The notes under the pieces are model-generated. The model ran no database searches and was not told where the DNA came from. It was given only the letters and a program-made list of their open reading frames with translations. The position numbers and the translations under genes were made by a program. Positions 34,049-43,015 of a stretch of 64,000 nt of DNA are shown here, in pieces (the first letter of the stretch is position 1; each line of letters begins with the position of its first letter). Source of the stretch: UBA4877 sp002399285. Its GTDB lineage: Bacteria; Bacillota; Thermoanaerobacteria; Thermoanaerobacterales; UBA4877. Location: positions 1-64,000 of the forward strand of contig DAIPGN010000007.1 of assembly GCA_036771835.1 (NCBI GenBank), read 5' to 3'.

Positions 34049-36670
34049 TTGGAAAGATTAGTGCTTATAGATGGCAGCAGCGTGTTTTACCGGGCTTTTT
34101 TTGCCCTTCCTCCCCTCATGAACAGAAAGGGTATAAGGACCAATGCGGCGTATGGATTTACCATGATGCTCTTCAAAATGATGGAGGATTATAAGCCGGA
34201 CTACATTGCGGTGGCCTTCGACGTAAAGGAGCCGACCTTCCGCCACAAGAGTTATGAGGGCTATAAGGCGACGAGGGAAAAGATGCCCGACGAATTATCC
34301 TGCCAGATACCCATTCTGCACGATATATTATCTGCATTGAACATCAAAACTGTGGAATTTCCCGGATTTGAAGCCGACGATATATTGGGCACCTTATCAA
34401 AGGCTGCAGAAGAAAAGGGTTATGAGACCTACATAGTGACCGGCGACAGGGATGCGCTGCAGTTGGTGTCGGAGAATACAAAGGTGATATTGAATAAGAA
34501 GGGCATGACCGATGTTGATGTCTACGATATCGGTCATTTCCGTGAGAAATACGGCATAACGCCGGAAGAGTTCATAGACCTCAAGGGACTGATGGGCGAT
34601 AAATCGGACAATATACCCGGGGTGCCGGGCATAGGAGAAAAGACGGCTGCGGCGCTTATCAAGGAGTATGGTTCGGTCGACAGCGTGATCAATAATCTGG
34701 AAAGCGTGAAGAACAAGAGAGTCAGAAATCTGATAGAGGAGAATGTGGACAAGGCGCTTTTGAGCAGAAGGCTGTCGGCCATAGTCAGGGACATACCTAT
34801 GGATTTCGATATGAGCGAATACGCGGTCAAGGAGCCTGACGGCGCAGAGGTCAGGAGGATCTTTGAGGGGCTGGAGTTTAACTCGCTGCTGGATAAAATT
34901 CCTGCGCTTGGCGCGGCGGAGGCGTCGGAAAAAATCATTTATGATCTCATAGATAATGAGGATAGTTTTAAGGAATATATCAAGGGACTTCGATCGGTAG
35001 CCATAAGCTGCAGGATGGAAAACGGCGGCCTGGCCATGGCTGCCCTCAGCAGCGAACACGGCACGGTCTTCCTGCCGTTTTACAAATCTGACGGACTGCT
35101 GCCGGACGGCCTGTACCGTCTGATAGCCGACGGCAATGTGAGAAAGACGGGACACGACCTTAAGGCATTATTGGATTTTTGTATAGATAACGGATATATG
35201 CCGCAGAATATCGGCTTTGACTCCGCCATTGCCGCGTATCTCTTGAATGCGACCGGGTCCGAGTATACCGTAAGGCAGATAGCCAAGGAATATTTGAACA
35301 GGGATATTATGGATGACTCGGTCTTTGGGAAGGGCAGGAACAAGCTGGAATGCGGCCGGATGGATAAAGATACCTTAAACCAGCTTGCAGGAGAAGAGGC
35401 CGAGGTCATATGCAAGGCGGAGCCCATGATGATGGAGAGACTGGATGAGCTTGGCATGGACAAGCTCTTCAATGAGATAGAGATGCCGCTGATCACGGTA
35501 CTGGCCGACATGGAATGCACAGGCTTCAATATAGACAGGGAAGAACTGGCGCGGCTGGAGGAGGAGTTCGGCACGCAGCTTGCCGGGATCACATCTGATA
35601 TATACCGGATAGCGGGCGAGGAGTTCAATATAAATTCACCCAAGCAGCTCTCCCATATACTTTTCGAAAAGCTGGATCTCCCGGTCATAAAGAAGACCAA
35701 AACGGGATACTCTACCGATGCAGAGGTTCTAGAGGAGCTGGCGCCGCAGCATGAAATAGTGGCAAAGATACTGGATTACAGGCAAATATCAAAGCTTAAG
35801 TCGACATATGTCGATGGGTTTATAAAGCTTACCGAGGGAAACGAGAAGATACACACCAGTTTCAATCAGACGGTCACGGCAACGGGCAGGATAAGCAGTA
35901 CGGAGCCCAATCTGCAGAACATTCCCATACGGACGGATACCGGCAGGCAGATACGCAGGGTGTTCATACCCTCCGATGAGAACCATCTGATACTGTCTGC
36001 GGATTATTCACAGATAGAGCTTAGAGTCTTGGCCCATCTGTCGGGAGATGAAAACCTGATAAACTCATTCCTGTCGGGGGAGGATATACACAGGAGGACG
36101 GCTTCGGAGGTCTTCGGAGTACCGTTAGACGAGGTTACGTCCGAAATGCGGAGGAACGCGAAGGCGGTCAATTTCGGAATAGTGTATGGTATCAGCGACT
36201 TTGGCCTGGCCAAGGATCTGCGCATACCCAGGGAGATCGCTGCGGAATACATCGGCAATTATTTTAAAAGATACCCTGCGGTAAAGGAATATCTGGACAG
36301 GTGCGTTATGAGGGCCAAGGAGCTAGGATATGTCACGACCATTATGAACAGGAGGCGCTATGTCCCTGAGATAAGCTCAAAGAACAGGAATATCCGACAG
36401 TTCGGAGAACGCATAGCCATGAATACTCCAATACAGGGCAGCGCCGCAGACATCATAAAAATAGCTATGGTGAATGTCCATCGCAGGCTGCAGGGACACA
36501 AGTCGAATCTTATACTGCAGGTACACGATGAATTGATAGTCGACACGCTGAAGGATGAACTGGATGAAATAAAGGAAATTGTAAAGAGCGAGATGGAAAA
36601 TGCCATATCGTTGAACGCCCCCCTTATTGCCGATGTAAATTACGGCGCAAACTGGTATGACGTGAAATGA
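34049..36670 (+). CDS. polA: DNA polymerase I
   Basis: Replication and repair polymerase of 873 residues. Residues 1 to about 290 are the 5'-3' exonuclease (LVLIDGSSVFYRAFFALP, FEADDILGTL, GDKSDNIPGVPGIG). The middle 3'-5' exonuclease-like region lacks the catalytic DxE of the proofreading site: the corresponding stretch reads AISCRMENGG. The polymerase domain has LILSADYSQIELR (motif A), RRNAKAVNFGIVYG (motif B) and LQVHDEL (motif C). So it probably does not proofread, as in Bacillus. The start is TTG at 34049 after GGTGGTG. coaE follows within 10 bases. Confidence 0.96.
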   Translation: MERLVLIDGSSVFYRAFFALPPLMNRKGIRTNAAYGFTMMLFKMMEDYKPDYIAVAFDVKEPTFRHKSYEGYKATREKMPDELSCQIPILHDILSALNIKTVEFPGFEADDILGTLSKAAEEKGYETYIVTGDRDALQLVSENTKVILNKKGMTDVDVYDIGHFREKYGITPEEFIDLKGLMGDKSDNIPGVPGIGEKTAAALIKEYGSVDSVINNLESVKNKRVRNLIEENVDKALLSRRLSAIVRDIPMDFDMSEYAVKEPDGAEVRRIFEGLEFNSLLDKIPALGAAEASEKIIYDLIDNEDSFKEYIKGLRSVAISCRMENGGLAMAALSSEHGTVFLPFYKSDGLLPDGLYRLIADGNVRKTGHDLKALLDFCIDNGYMPQNIGFDSAIAAYLLNATGSEYTVRQIAKEYLNRDIMDDSVFGKGRNKLECGRMDKDTLNQLAGEEAEVICKAEPMMMERLDELGMDKLFNEIEMPLITVLADMECTGFNIDREELARLEEEFGTQLAGITSDIYRIAGEEFNINSPKQLSHILFEKLDLPVIKKTKTGYSTDAEVLEELAPQHEIVAKILDYRQISKLKSTYVDGFIKLTEGNEKIHTSFNQTVTATGRISSTEPNLQNIPIRTDTGRQIRRVFIPSDENHLILSADYSQIELRVLAHLSGDENLINSFLSGEDIHRRTASEVFGVPLDEVTSEMRRNAKAVNFGIVYGISDFGLAKDLRIPREIAAEYIGNYFKRYPAVKEYLDRCVMRAKELGYVTTIMNRRRYVPEISSKNRNIRQFGERIAMNTPIQGSAADIIKIAMVNVHRRLQGHKSNLILQVHDELIVDTLKDELDEIKEIVKSEMENAISLNAPLIADVNYGANWYDVK

Positions 36671-36679
36671 GGCGGTAGC

Positions 36680-37285
36680 TTGAAGGTCATAGGACTTACT
36701 GGCGGGATCGCCAGCGGTAAAAGTACGGTATCGGGCATGCTGAGAGAATTGGGGGCATATATAATAGATGCGGATCTGATATCCCGAGACATAATACTCA
36801 GGGGAACAGGGGCATGGGATGAGATCGTAGAGTATTTTGGCGAGGGGATATTGCTCCCCAATGGAGAAATCGACAGGAAAAGACTGGGCAATATAGTTTT
36901 TGCGGACAGACAGAAGCTGCAAAAGCTGAATTCAATAACCCATCCTAGGATAATAAAGCGTATAAAAGAGATAATTGAAGAAGAGCGGGCAGAGGGCAAG
37001 GAAAGGGCAATAGTGTTGGACGCCGCCATACTCATCGAAATGGGCATGCAGAGCATGGTAGACGAGATATGGCTGGTGTCGGCTGACAAAGATATTCAGA
37101 TACGGCGGCTTATGGAGAGGGACAGGCTTTCATACCAAAATGCCATAAACCGCATTCGTGTGCAGATGCCCTTGAGCGAGAAGATCAAATATGCGGACTA
37201 TGTGATTGACAACAGTAAAGACATGGGATATATTAAAGAACAAGTGAGCAAACTTTGGGAAAGGGTGATAGAAGAGCATAACTGA
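36680..37285 (+). CDS. coaE: Dephospho-CoA kinase
   Basis: Last step of coenzyme A synthesis (201 residues): ATP phosphorylates dephospho-CoA. The P-loop is GLTGGIASGKSTV at the N-terminus, and DADLISRDI and VVLDAAILIE-like residues (IVLDAAILIEMG) follow, with the lid region RLMERDRLS. Start TTG with AGGCGG upstream. It follows polA as in many Firmicutes and precedes a lytic transglycosylase gene; the three are probably one transcript. Confidence 0.95.
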   Translation: MKVIGLTGGIASGKSTVSGMLRELGAYIIDADLISRDIILRGTGAWDEIVEYFGEGILLPNGEIDRKRLGNIVFADRQKLQKLNSITHPRIIKRIKEIIEEERAEGKERAIVLDAAILIEMGMQSMVDEIWLVSADKDIQIRRLMERDRLSYQNAINRIRVQMPLSEKIKYADYVIDNSKDMGYIKEQVSKLWERVIEEHN

Positions 37286-37343
37286 TTTGCCCGCGCATAA
37301 GATTATGGTATAGTAATTTGTGGTAAGTTGGGGGTATAATCCA

Positions 37344-37937
37344 TTGATATTCATTCCGCGTAAACTTATGTTTGTAATTATTATTTTATTGGTCGCAGCG
37401 CTGATTATACCTGTTGCATTAAAGACTTATGATTATGTGCTCAGGTTAAGGTATCCTGTGAAATACATGGATATAATAGAGAAATATACCGGCGAATACG
37501 GTATCGATCCTTATTTTGTTTTGGCTATAATAAAGGCCGAGAGCAGTTTCAATCCGAAAGCCGTATCCAACAAGGGCGCCAAGGGTCTTATGCAGATACA
37601 CCCTGATACGGGGGAGTGGATAGCGAAGAATATCGGCTTGGATGGATATAAAGAGGATGTTTTGCTTGATCCTGAGATAAACGTAAGGATGGCCTGCTGG
37701 TATTTAAACAACCTGAATAAGCAATTTAAAGACCCGGTTTCGGTGCTTGCGGCATATAACGCCGGCAGCGGCAATGTGAAAAAATGGCTGAGCGATGAAA
37801 AATACAGCCGCGACCAAAATAAACTGGAATACATACCGTTCAAGGAAACACGGGATTACATAGAGCGGATAACGAAAAACTATCAGATGTACAAAAGGAT
37901 CTATGAGGGAACAAAAGAAAGAGGGCAGCTGAAGTAA
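37344..37937 (+). CDS. Lytic transglycosylase (SLT domain)
   Basis: Membrane-anchored peptidoglycan lyase of 197 residues. One N-terminal transmembrane helix (LMFVIIILLVAALIIPVAL) precedes an SLT domain with the catalytic Glu in AIIKAESSFNPKAVS, and then GAKGLMQIHPDTG and AAYNAGSGNV. It would cleave glycan strands outside the membrane. The frame starts at a GTG at 37320, but the TTG at 37344, nine bases after GGGGG, gives the normal protein. This coaE-SLT order is common in Clostridia. Confidence 0.92.
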   Translation: MIFIPRKLMFVIIILLVAALIIPVALKTYDYVLRLRYPVKYMDIIEKYTGEYGIDPYFVLAIIKAESSFNPKAVSNKGAKGLMQIHPDTGEWIAKNIGLDGYKEDVLLDPEINVRMACWYLNNLNKQFKDPVSVLAAYNAGSGNVKKWLSDEKYSRDQNKLEYIPFKETRDYIERITKNYQMYKRIYEGTKERGQLK

Positions 37938-38971
37938 TGAAAAATATAAGTACTCTTGAAGACCTTGAGAAGGTCACCGTAGAACCGGACAGGAAACTGT
38001 TTTCTGCAACTCATGAAGAGATAATGGAAGGAAAGACTACGGACGTATATTTCTTGAGGACCATGGATATATTGTCTCATCTTAACATAGAGAATACCGT
38101 TGTCACCGCGGAAATCTTTGCAAGGGAGAATGGTATACTTGCGGGAATACCCGAGGTCATAAACGTATTGAAGGATAAGGAAATAGAATTGTGGGCACTG
38201 AAAGAGGGCGATAGTTTCGCTCCCAAAGACACGCTGGTAAGGATAAAGGGTCCGTATTCGCAGTTTGGAATATTTGAGACGACGATACTGGGGATGCTTG
38301 CCAGTTCATCCGCATGGGCAACGGCTGCAAAAGTTGCCAGAGAGGCATGCAAAGGTAAACCGCTTCTATGCTTCGGAGCGAGACATGTTCACCCTTCCGT
38401 GGCTCCCGTGATGGAAAGGGCGGCGCTGATCGGAGGGGCTGATAACGCAAGCTGTATCCTCGGAGCAAAGCTGGCCGGCAGCGAGCCCATGGGGACGCTG
38501 CCCCATGCTGCTTTTTTGATCGCGGGGGACACACTGACCGTGGCCAAAGCATATGATGAGATATCGGGCCCCGATGAAAACAGGACGATACTCATCGATA
38601 CGTTTAAGGATGAAACCGAGGAAGCGCTCAGGGTCGCGGAAACATTGGGAGATAAACTCTATGGTATAAGGCTGGATACCCCAAGCGAAAGAGGCGGAGT
38701 AACGGCGGAACTTATAAAAGAGTTAAGGGCAAGGCTGGACCAGAAGGGATATAAGAACGTAAAGATAATAGTTTCTGGAGGGCTGTATCCCGAAAAGATA
38801 TCGGAGCTTGCAGATGCGGGCGTCGACGCTTTCGGCGTGGGCAGCTTCATATCCGACGCAAAGCCTATTGACATGACTATGGATATCAAGGAAGTAAACG
38901 GCCGGCCGATAGCCAAGCGAGGAAGAATACCGGGTATTATAGAGAACCATAAGCTTGTAAAAATGATATGA
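37937..38971 (+). CDS. pncB: Nicotinate phosphoribosyltransferase
   Basis: NAD salvage enzyme of 344 residues that joins nicotinate to PRPP. It is the short form typical of anaerobes and archaea. Visible features are SATHEEIMEGKTTDVYF at the start, a conserved FGARHVHPS, the phosphate-binding part with GIRLDTPSERGG, and VSGGLYPEKI with DAFGVGSFI. The ATG overlaps the stop of the SLT gene by 1 base, so translation is coupled. Confidence 0.92.
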   Translation: MKNISTLEDLEKVTVEPDRKLFSATHEEIMEGKTTDVYFLRTMDILSHLNIENTVVTAEIFARENGILAGIPEVINVLKDKEIELWALKEGDSFAPKDTLVRIKGPYSQFGIFETTILGMLASSSAWATAAKVAREACKGKPLLCFGARHVHPSVAPVMERAALIGGADNASCILGAKLAGSEPMGTLPHAAFLIAGDTLTVAKAYDEISGPDENRTILIDTFKDETEEALRVAETLGDKLYGIRLDTPSERGGVTAELIKELRARLDQKGYKNVKIIVSGGLYPEKISELADAGVDAFGVGSFISDAKPIDMTMDIKEVNGRPIAKRGRIPGIIENHKLVKMI

Positions 38972-38978
38972 TTTAATA

Positions 38979-39007
38979 TTGACTTGTCCTTAAACTTATA
39001 TTATAAT
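38979..39007 (+). promoter_or_regulatory. Promoter of tRNA-Leu(GAG)
   Basis: TTGACT (38979-38984) and TATAAT (39002-39007) are spaced by 17 bp, 16 bases before the tRNA. Confidence 0.8.
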
Positions 39008-39022
39008 TGTAAACGTTGGTAC

Positions 39023-39110
39023 GCCGAGATGGTGGAATAGGCAGACACGCTACTTTGAGGGGGTAGTGAGGGATTTCCTCATGCGGGTTCGAGTCCCGCT
39101 CCCGGCACCA
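39023..39110 (+). tRNA. tRNA-Leu (GAG)
   Basis: Class II tRNA of 88 bases with encoded CCA. Anticodon stem CTACT/GGTAG with loop TTGAGGG gives anticodon GAG. A long variable arm and T arm GCGGGTTCGAGTCCCGC are present. The acceptor 5' strand GCCGAGA leaves one A-C mismatch against TCCCGGC. Confidence 0.93.
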
Positions 39111-39148
39111 TCTTTTATGAGCAAATCTTATACATATTCAACTTATAT

Positions 39149-39254
39149 TGCCGAATCCTTTAAAAAGGTACGGGGGAATCAATAATGGGGTGAATCCATC
39201 TTCAAGATGGTAGGGATACCTTCGTCCCGAATCCGTCAACTAACCTCGGAGGCA
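39149..39254 (+). promoter_or_regulatory. c-di-AMP riboswitch (ydaO/yuaA class)
   Basis: The leader carries the conserved ydaO blocks in order: CCGAATCCTTT, ACGGGGGAATCAAT, GGGGTGAATCC, AGGGAT, then CCCGAATCCGTCA and CTAACCTCG. The closing stem TGCC (39149-39152) pairs with GGCA (39251-39254). It stands upstream of an NlpC/P60 cell-wall hydrolase gene, a usual target. Only 17 bases separate the closing stem from the start codon and no terminator lies between them, so control at translation start is likely (inference). Confidence 0.92.
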
Positions 39255-39271
39255 TGGGGAGGGAAATTCAA

Positions 39272-39946
39272 ATGAGGATTTTTGTTAAACTCGTCGTGGG
39301 GATTTCTGTACTGTTCGCGTCACTCATGTTTTGCGGCTTATTAAACAATACTTTTGCCGCGGAATTACCTAAGGGCATAGTTACGGGTAATAATGTCAAT
39401 TTGAGAGAGGATTCCAATCTGAAGGCAAAAGTCATCAAAGAGGTCGGCATCAACAACGTCGTTTCCGTACTCGAGAAAACGGATGGCTGGTATCATATAA
39501 AGCTGTCGGACGGTACGGAAGGGTGGATGAGTTCCGACTATATTTCACTGAGGAGCGAAGATGTCTCCAGAGGCGGGGTAGTAAGGGACATCGTAAGTTT
39601 TGCCAAGAAGTTTTTGGGCGTGGGCTATGTATATGGGGGATCTTCGCCTAAGGGATTTGACTGTTCGGGATTCACGTCATATGTTTATAAGAATTTTGGC
39701 GTGCAATTGCCGAGATCGGCATGTGATCAGGCGACCGCAGGTACGGCTGTGGAGAAGAGCGATTTGCAGTCGGGTGATCTGGTACTGTTTAAAACCCTGG
39801 GCTCGAAGAAAATCAATCATGCCGGATTATATATAGGCGACGGGAATTTTATACACAGCTCTTCGGGCAGCGGAGAAGTAAGAATAGATACCCTGCTGTC
39901 GGGTTATTATAACGAACATTATGCCACTGCCAGGCATGTGTATTAA
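39272..39946 (+). CDS. SH3 plus NlpC/P60 cell-wall hydrolase
   Basis: Secreted peptidoglycan endopeptidase of 224 residues. A signal peptide (FVKLVVGISVLFASLMFCG) is followed by a bacterial SH3 domain (GNNVNLREDSNLKAKVI, GWYHIKLSDGTEGWM) and an NlpC/P60 domain from about residue 100 with catalytic Cys in GFDCSGFTSYV and His in NHAGLYIGDG. It cleaves stem peptides. Its ATG at 39272 follows GGGGAGGG; an in-frame ATG at 39254 overlaps the riboswitch. c-di-AMP would regulate it through that riboswitch. Confidence 0.95.
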   Translation: MRIFVKLVVGISVLFASLMFCGLLNNTFAAELPKGIVTGNNVNLREDSNLKAKVIKEVGINNVVSVLEKTDGWYHIKLSDGTEGWMSSDYISLRSEDVSRGGVVRDIVSFAKKFLGVGYVYGGSSPKGFDCSGFTSYVYKNFGVQLPRSACDQATAGTAVEKSDLQSGDLVLFKTLGSKKINHAGLYIGDGNFIHSSSGSGEVRIDTLLSGYYNEHYATARHVY

Positions 39947-40011
39947 CTTCATTTTTATCTTATATTAAAGATCACATTTGATTTTGCTTACAGACATAGA
40001 TCAGTTATTTA

Positions 40012-40041
40012 TTGACATAACGTATGTTTTGGGTATATAAT
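40012..40041 (+). promoter_or_regulatory. Promoter of typA
   Basis: TTGACA (40012-40017) and TATAAT (40036-40041), perfect matches to the sigma-A consensus, spaced by 18 bp. Confidence 0.85.
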
Positions 40042-40106
40042 TACATACTGATAAATGGAATGGGTACGGAATGTATCCATTTTTTGTTTGGAAGGGGAAA
40101 TTAAAT

Positions 40107-41939
40107 GTGATAAGAAACGACATCAGAAATATAGCGATCATAGCCCATGTAGATCATGGAAAAACTACTTTGGTGGACGGCATGCTCAAGCAAAGCGGCA
40201 TATTTCACGACAACCAAAAAGTAAACGAGAGGATCATGGATTCCAACGACCTGGAAAGGGAGAGAGGAATAACCATCTTGGCCAAAAATACGGCTGTAAG
40301 ATATAACAATATAAAAATAAATATTGTGGATACGCCAGGCCATGCAGATTTTAGTGGCGAGGTCGAAAGAGTCCTCAAGATGGTGGACGGCGTACTACTT
40401 CTAGTGGACGCAGCGGAAGGCCCGATGCCGCAGACCAGATTCGTCTTGGGAAAGGCGCTGTCCTTGAGTCTTAAACCCATCGTGGTAATAAATAAGATCG
40501 ACAGACCAGACGCAAGACCATATGAGGTGATAGACGAGGTCTTAAACCTCTTTATAGAACTGGGAGCTGCGGAAGAGCAATTGGATTTTCCGATAATATA
40601 TACCTCCGCACGGGAAGCCGTGGCAAAATATGATCTTAAGGATGACAGCGATAATTTAAAACCGCTGTTTGATACAATAATAGAAAGCATACCGGCTCCC
40701 GAGGGAGATGACGATGCTCCTCTGCAGATGATCGTCACTAATCTGGATTACGACGACTATGTGGGCAGGTTGGCGGTAGGCAGGATCGTGAGAGGAAAGA
40801 TAAGCGGCGGACAGCAGGTGAGTATCGTAAAAAAGGACGGTTCGGTGCAAAAAAAGAAGATAGGCCTGGTATATCAATATGAGGCCCTGAAGAGGACTGA
40901 GAGCGAAGGGGCTTCCATAGGGGATATCATTTCGGTATCGGGTATCCCGGATATAGAGATAGGCGAGACCATCGCGGATGCCGATGATCCCGAGGCGGTA
41001 AGCTTTGTGAATATCGAAGAGCCGACGATTTCCATGGACTTTTCCACCAACAATAGTTCGTTTGCGGGTAAGGAAGGCCAGTATGTCACGTCACGGCATC
41101 TGAGAGACAGGCTGTACAGGGAGCTGGAAACCAATGTTTCACTAAAAGTTGAAGATACCGATACCCCCGACACGTTTAAGGTATCGGGGAGGGGAGAACT
41201 GCATCTGTCCATTTTGATCGAGACGATGCGCAGAGAAGGATATGAGTTCCAGGTATCTAAACCGCAGGTGATATATAAGACAAAGGGCGGAAAGAAGTAT
41301 GAGCCTATTGAGACTCTTTTCATAGATATGCCGGAAGAATATATGGGAGTGGTGATGGAAAAGATCGGGCCGAGGAAGGCTGAACTGGTTGATATGTCGG
41401 CCAATGACAGAGGCGGCGTCAGGGTGGAATTTAATATCCCTTCGCGTGGTCTTATGGGATACAGGGCGGATTTTCTTACCGATACCAGAGGCACGGGCAT
41501 TATGAATCATCAGTTTTTAGACTATGAGCCCTATAAGGGAGAGATAAAAGAAAGAAACCACGGATCTCTGGTTGCTTCCGAAGCGGGCATTACCACCGCA
41601 TATGGTTTGAATAATGCTCAGGAAAGAGGAGAATTGTTTGTCAGCCCCGGCGTCGAGGTTTACGAGGGTATGGTGATCGGGGAGAATAACCGGGAAGAGG
41701 ATATTGACGTGAACGTATGCAAAAAGAAGCATCTGACCAACATGAGGTCCTCAAATGCGGACGAGGGCATCAGGCTTACTATGCCCAAAGTGCTGAGTTT
41801 GGAAGAGGCACTCGACTTTTTGGCTGAAGATGAGCTGATGGAGGTCACGCCAAAATCCATAAGAATGAGAAAAATGATATTATCAAAAAACGACAGGTAT
41901 AAATCTGTCGGCAGAGTGATAAAATCTGGTAAGAAATAA
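40107..41939 (+). CDS. typA: Ribosome-associated GTPase TypA/BipA
   Basis: Translational GTPase of 610 residues related to EF-G, involved in ribosome assembly and stress. G motifs are AHVDHGKTTL, DTPGHADFSGE and NKIDRPDA. After the GTP domain come EF-G-like domains and a C-terminal BipA-specific region (VMEKIGPRKAEL). A GTG at 40107, nine bases after AAGGGG, is chosen over an in-frame ATG at 40071 that lies close to the transcription start. It is monocistronic between a strong promoter and a strong terminator. Confidence 0.96.
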   Translation: MIRNDIRNIAIIAHVDHGKTTLVDGMLKQSGIFHDNQKVNERIMDSNDLERERGITILAKNTAVRYNNIKINIVDTPGHADFSGEVERVLKMVDGVLLLVDAAEGPMPQTRFVLGKALSLSLKPIVVINKIDRPDARPYEVIDEVLNLFIELGAAEEQLDFPIIYTSAREAVAKYDLKDDSDNLKPLFDTIIESIPAPEGDDDAPLQMIVTNLDYDDYVGRLAVGRIVRGKISGGQQVSIVKKDGSVQKKKIGLVYQYEALKRTESEGASIGDIISVSGIPDIEIGETIADADDPEAVSFVNIEEPTISMDFSTNNSSFAGKEGQYVTSRHLRDRLYRELETNVSLKVEDTDTPDTFKVSGRGELHLSILIETMRREGYEFQVSKPQVIYKTKGGKKYEPIETLFIDMPEEYMGVVMEKIGPRKAELVDMSANDRGGVRVEFNIPSRGLMGYRADFLTDTRGTGIMNHQFLDYEPYKGEIKERNHGSLVASEAGITTAYGLNNAQERGELFVSPGVEVYEGMVIGENNREEDIDVNVCKKKHLTNMRSSNADEGIRLTMPKVLSLEEALDFLAEDELMEVTPKSIRMRKMILSKNDRYKSVGRVIKSGKK

Positions 41940-41965
41940 AGAGCTTTTGGCTCTTTATTTTTTTT
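41938..41965 (+). terminator. Intrinsic terminator after typA
   Basis: A 7-bp stem AAAGAGC/GCTCTTT with a 5-base loop, overlapping the end of the stop codon and followed by eight T. Confidence 0.88.
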
Positions 41966-42017
41966 GCATTTTATTTTACAATATATACCAGTAATATAAA
42001 ATATTGGAGGAAACTAT

Positions 42018-42773
42018 ATGAGAATAAAGAGATTGATGTTGAACAAGAAAAATAGATTGCGGACATCTGCAATACTGCTGCTCTTTATTTTTGCGCTGCC
42101 CATCTCATCTTTTTACTTATCAGATCGTCTTGTACATAAAATTGTGACGCCGCTCTATAAAAGGCTGGAGCCCGTGACCACGGATGCCGTCGAGGTCTGG
42201 GAGGTGGCTCCGCTGACATACTATGAAGTATATTCCGATATGCCGGAGCTGTCATCACGGCTGCATCCGGTAAATGAAAGCGGGCTAGTAGCGTGTGCAC
42301 TCTACAAGGGGGACGCCGCGGCGATCAAGAATGTGTCGGGCGACGCGGATATGGTCATCGAGAAAAAGACGATAAGGGGAGTTTCCGTTCCCTTCGTAAA
42401 AAATAACATGGGAGGGATCGAGGTTTTAAACGGCTGTATAGAGGACGTTATCTCGCTGCTGCAGAGGGAAAGCCGTATGAGTACGGGAATGTTGACCGGT
42501 AAGGATAAACAGCAAGACGTTTCCGGGGATATAAAGACGATCGAAGGTAAGTTGAAAGATATGCGAGATAAGCTGAATAATACTGATGATGCTTATAACG
42601 GCATTAGTGAGGTTGAAGAGTTTGTCAAATTACAGGATGATGCCATGGACAAGCTGGAAATCTCTGCCATGTTGAATGACGGGAAGGAATTTTACATCAC
42701 ACAAGAGGTCATATACAAATCATTAGATTTATACAATAGGTTGATACTTAGAATCAAAGCGGTAAATGAATAA
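42018..42773 (+). CDS. Membrane-anchored protein of unknown function
   Basis: Unrecognised 251-residue protein. A basic N-terminus (RIKRLMLNKKNRLR) is followed by a single hydrophobic helix (AILLLFIFALPISSFYL, about 18-34), with the rest presumably outside the membrane. This domain has a first beta-rich half (VEVWEVAPLTYYEVYSD) and a second alpha-helical, charged half (TIEGKLKDMRDKLNN) that could form a coiled coil. There are no catalytic motifs. SD GGAGG is upstream. It stands alone between typA and the rnf operon. Confidence 0.75.
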   Translation: MRIKRLMLNKKNRLRTSAILLLFIFALPISSFYLSDRLVHKIVTPLYKRLEPVTTDAVEVWEVAPLTYYEVYSDMPELSSRLHPVNESGLVACALYKGDAAAIKNVSGDADMVIEKKTIRGVSVPFVKNNMGGIEVLNGCIEDVISLLQRESRMSTGMLTGKDKQQDVSGDIKTIEGKLKDMRDKLNNTDDAYNGISEVEEFVKLQDDAMDKLEISAMLNDGKEFYITQEVIYKSLDLYNRLILRIKAVNE

Positions 42774-43015
42774 TATTAAAATTTGACTACCACGGGCATA
42801 AGCTTTGTGTTAATATATATACAGGACTTTATAACTGAACTTTTAACATAAGGGATTTTGCATTTTCCTCATAGAATAGCTTACTATGACCTGGCTATGA
42901 TAGTTTTTTTATTGGGCACATCTGTAAATCCGGCGCGGAATGCCGATATATAAAATGATATGTCAAGTAAATTCATTCATCGTATATACACTATAACTGT
43001 ACAAGGAGTGATTTG

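Noticed and set aside
34049..36670. Loss of the 3'-5' exonuclease site in DNA polymerase I as a novelty
   Set aside because: The same loss is well known in Bacillus and many Firmicutes.
42774..43015. Terminator (42883-42911) and promoter (TTGACT at 42783) before rnfC
   Set aside because: The stem is only 5 bp with a 13-base loop, although a T-run follows; the -35 has no -10 at a usual distance.
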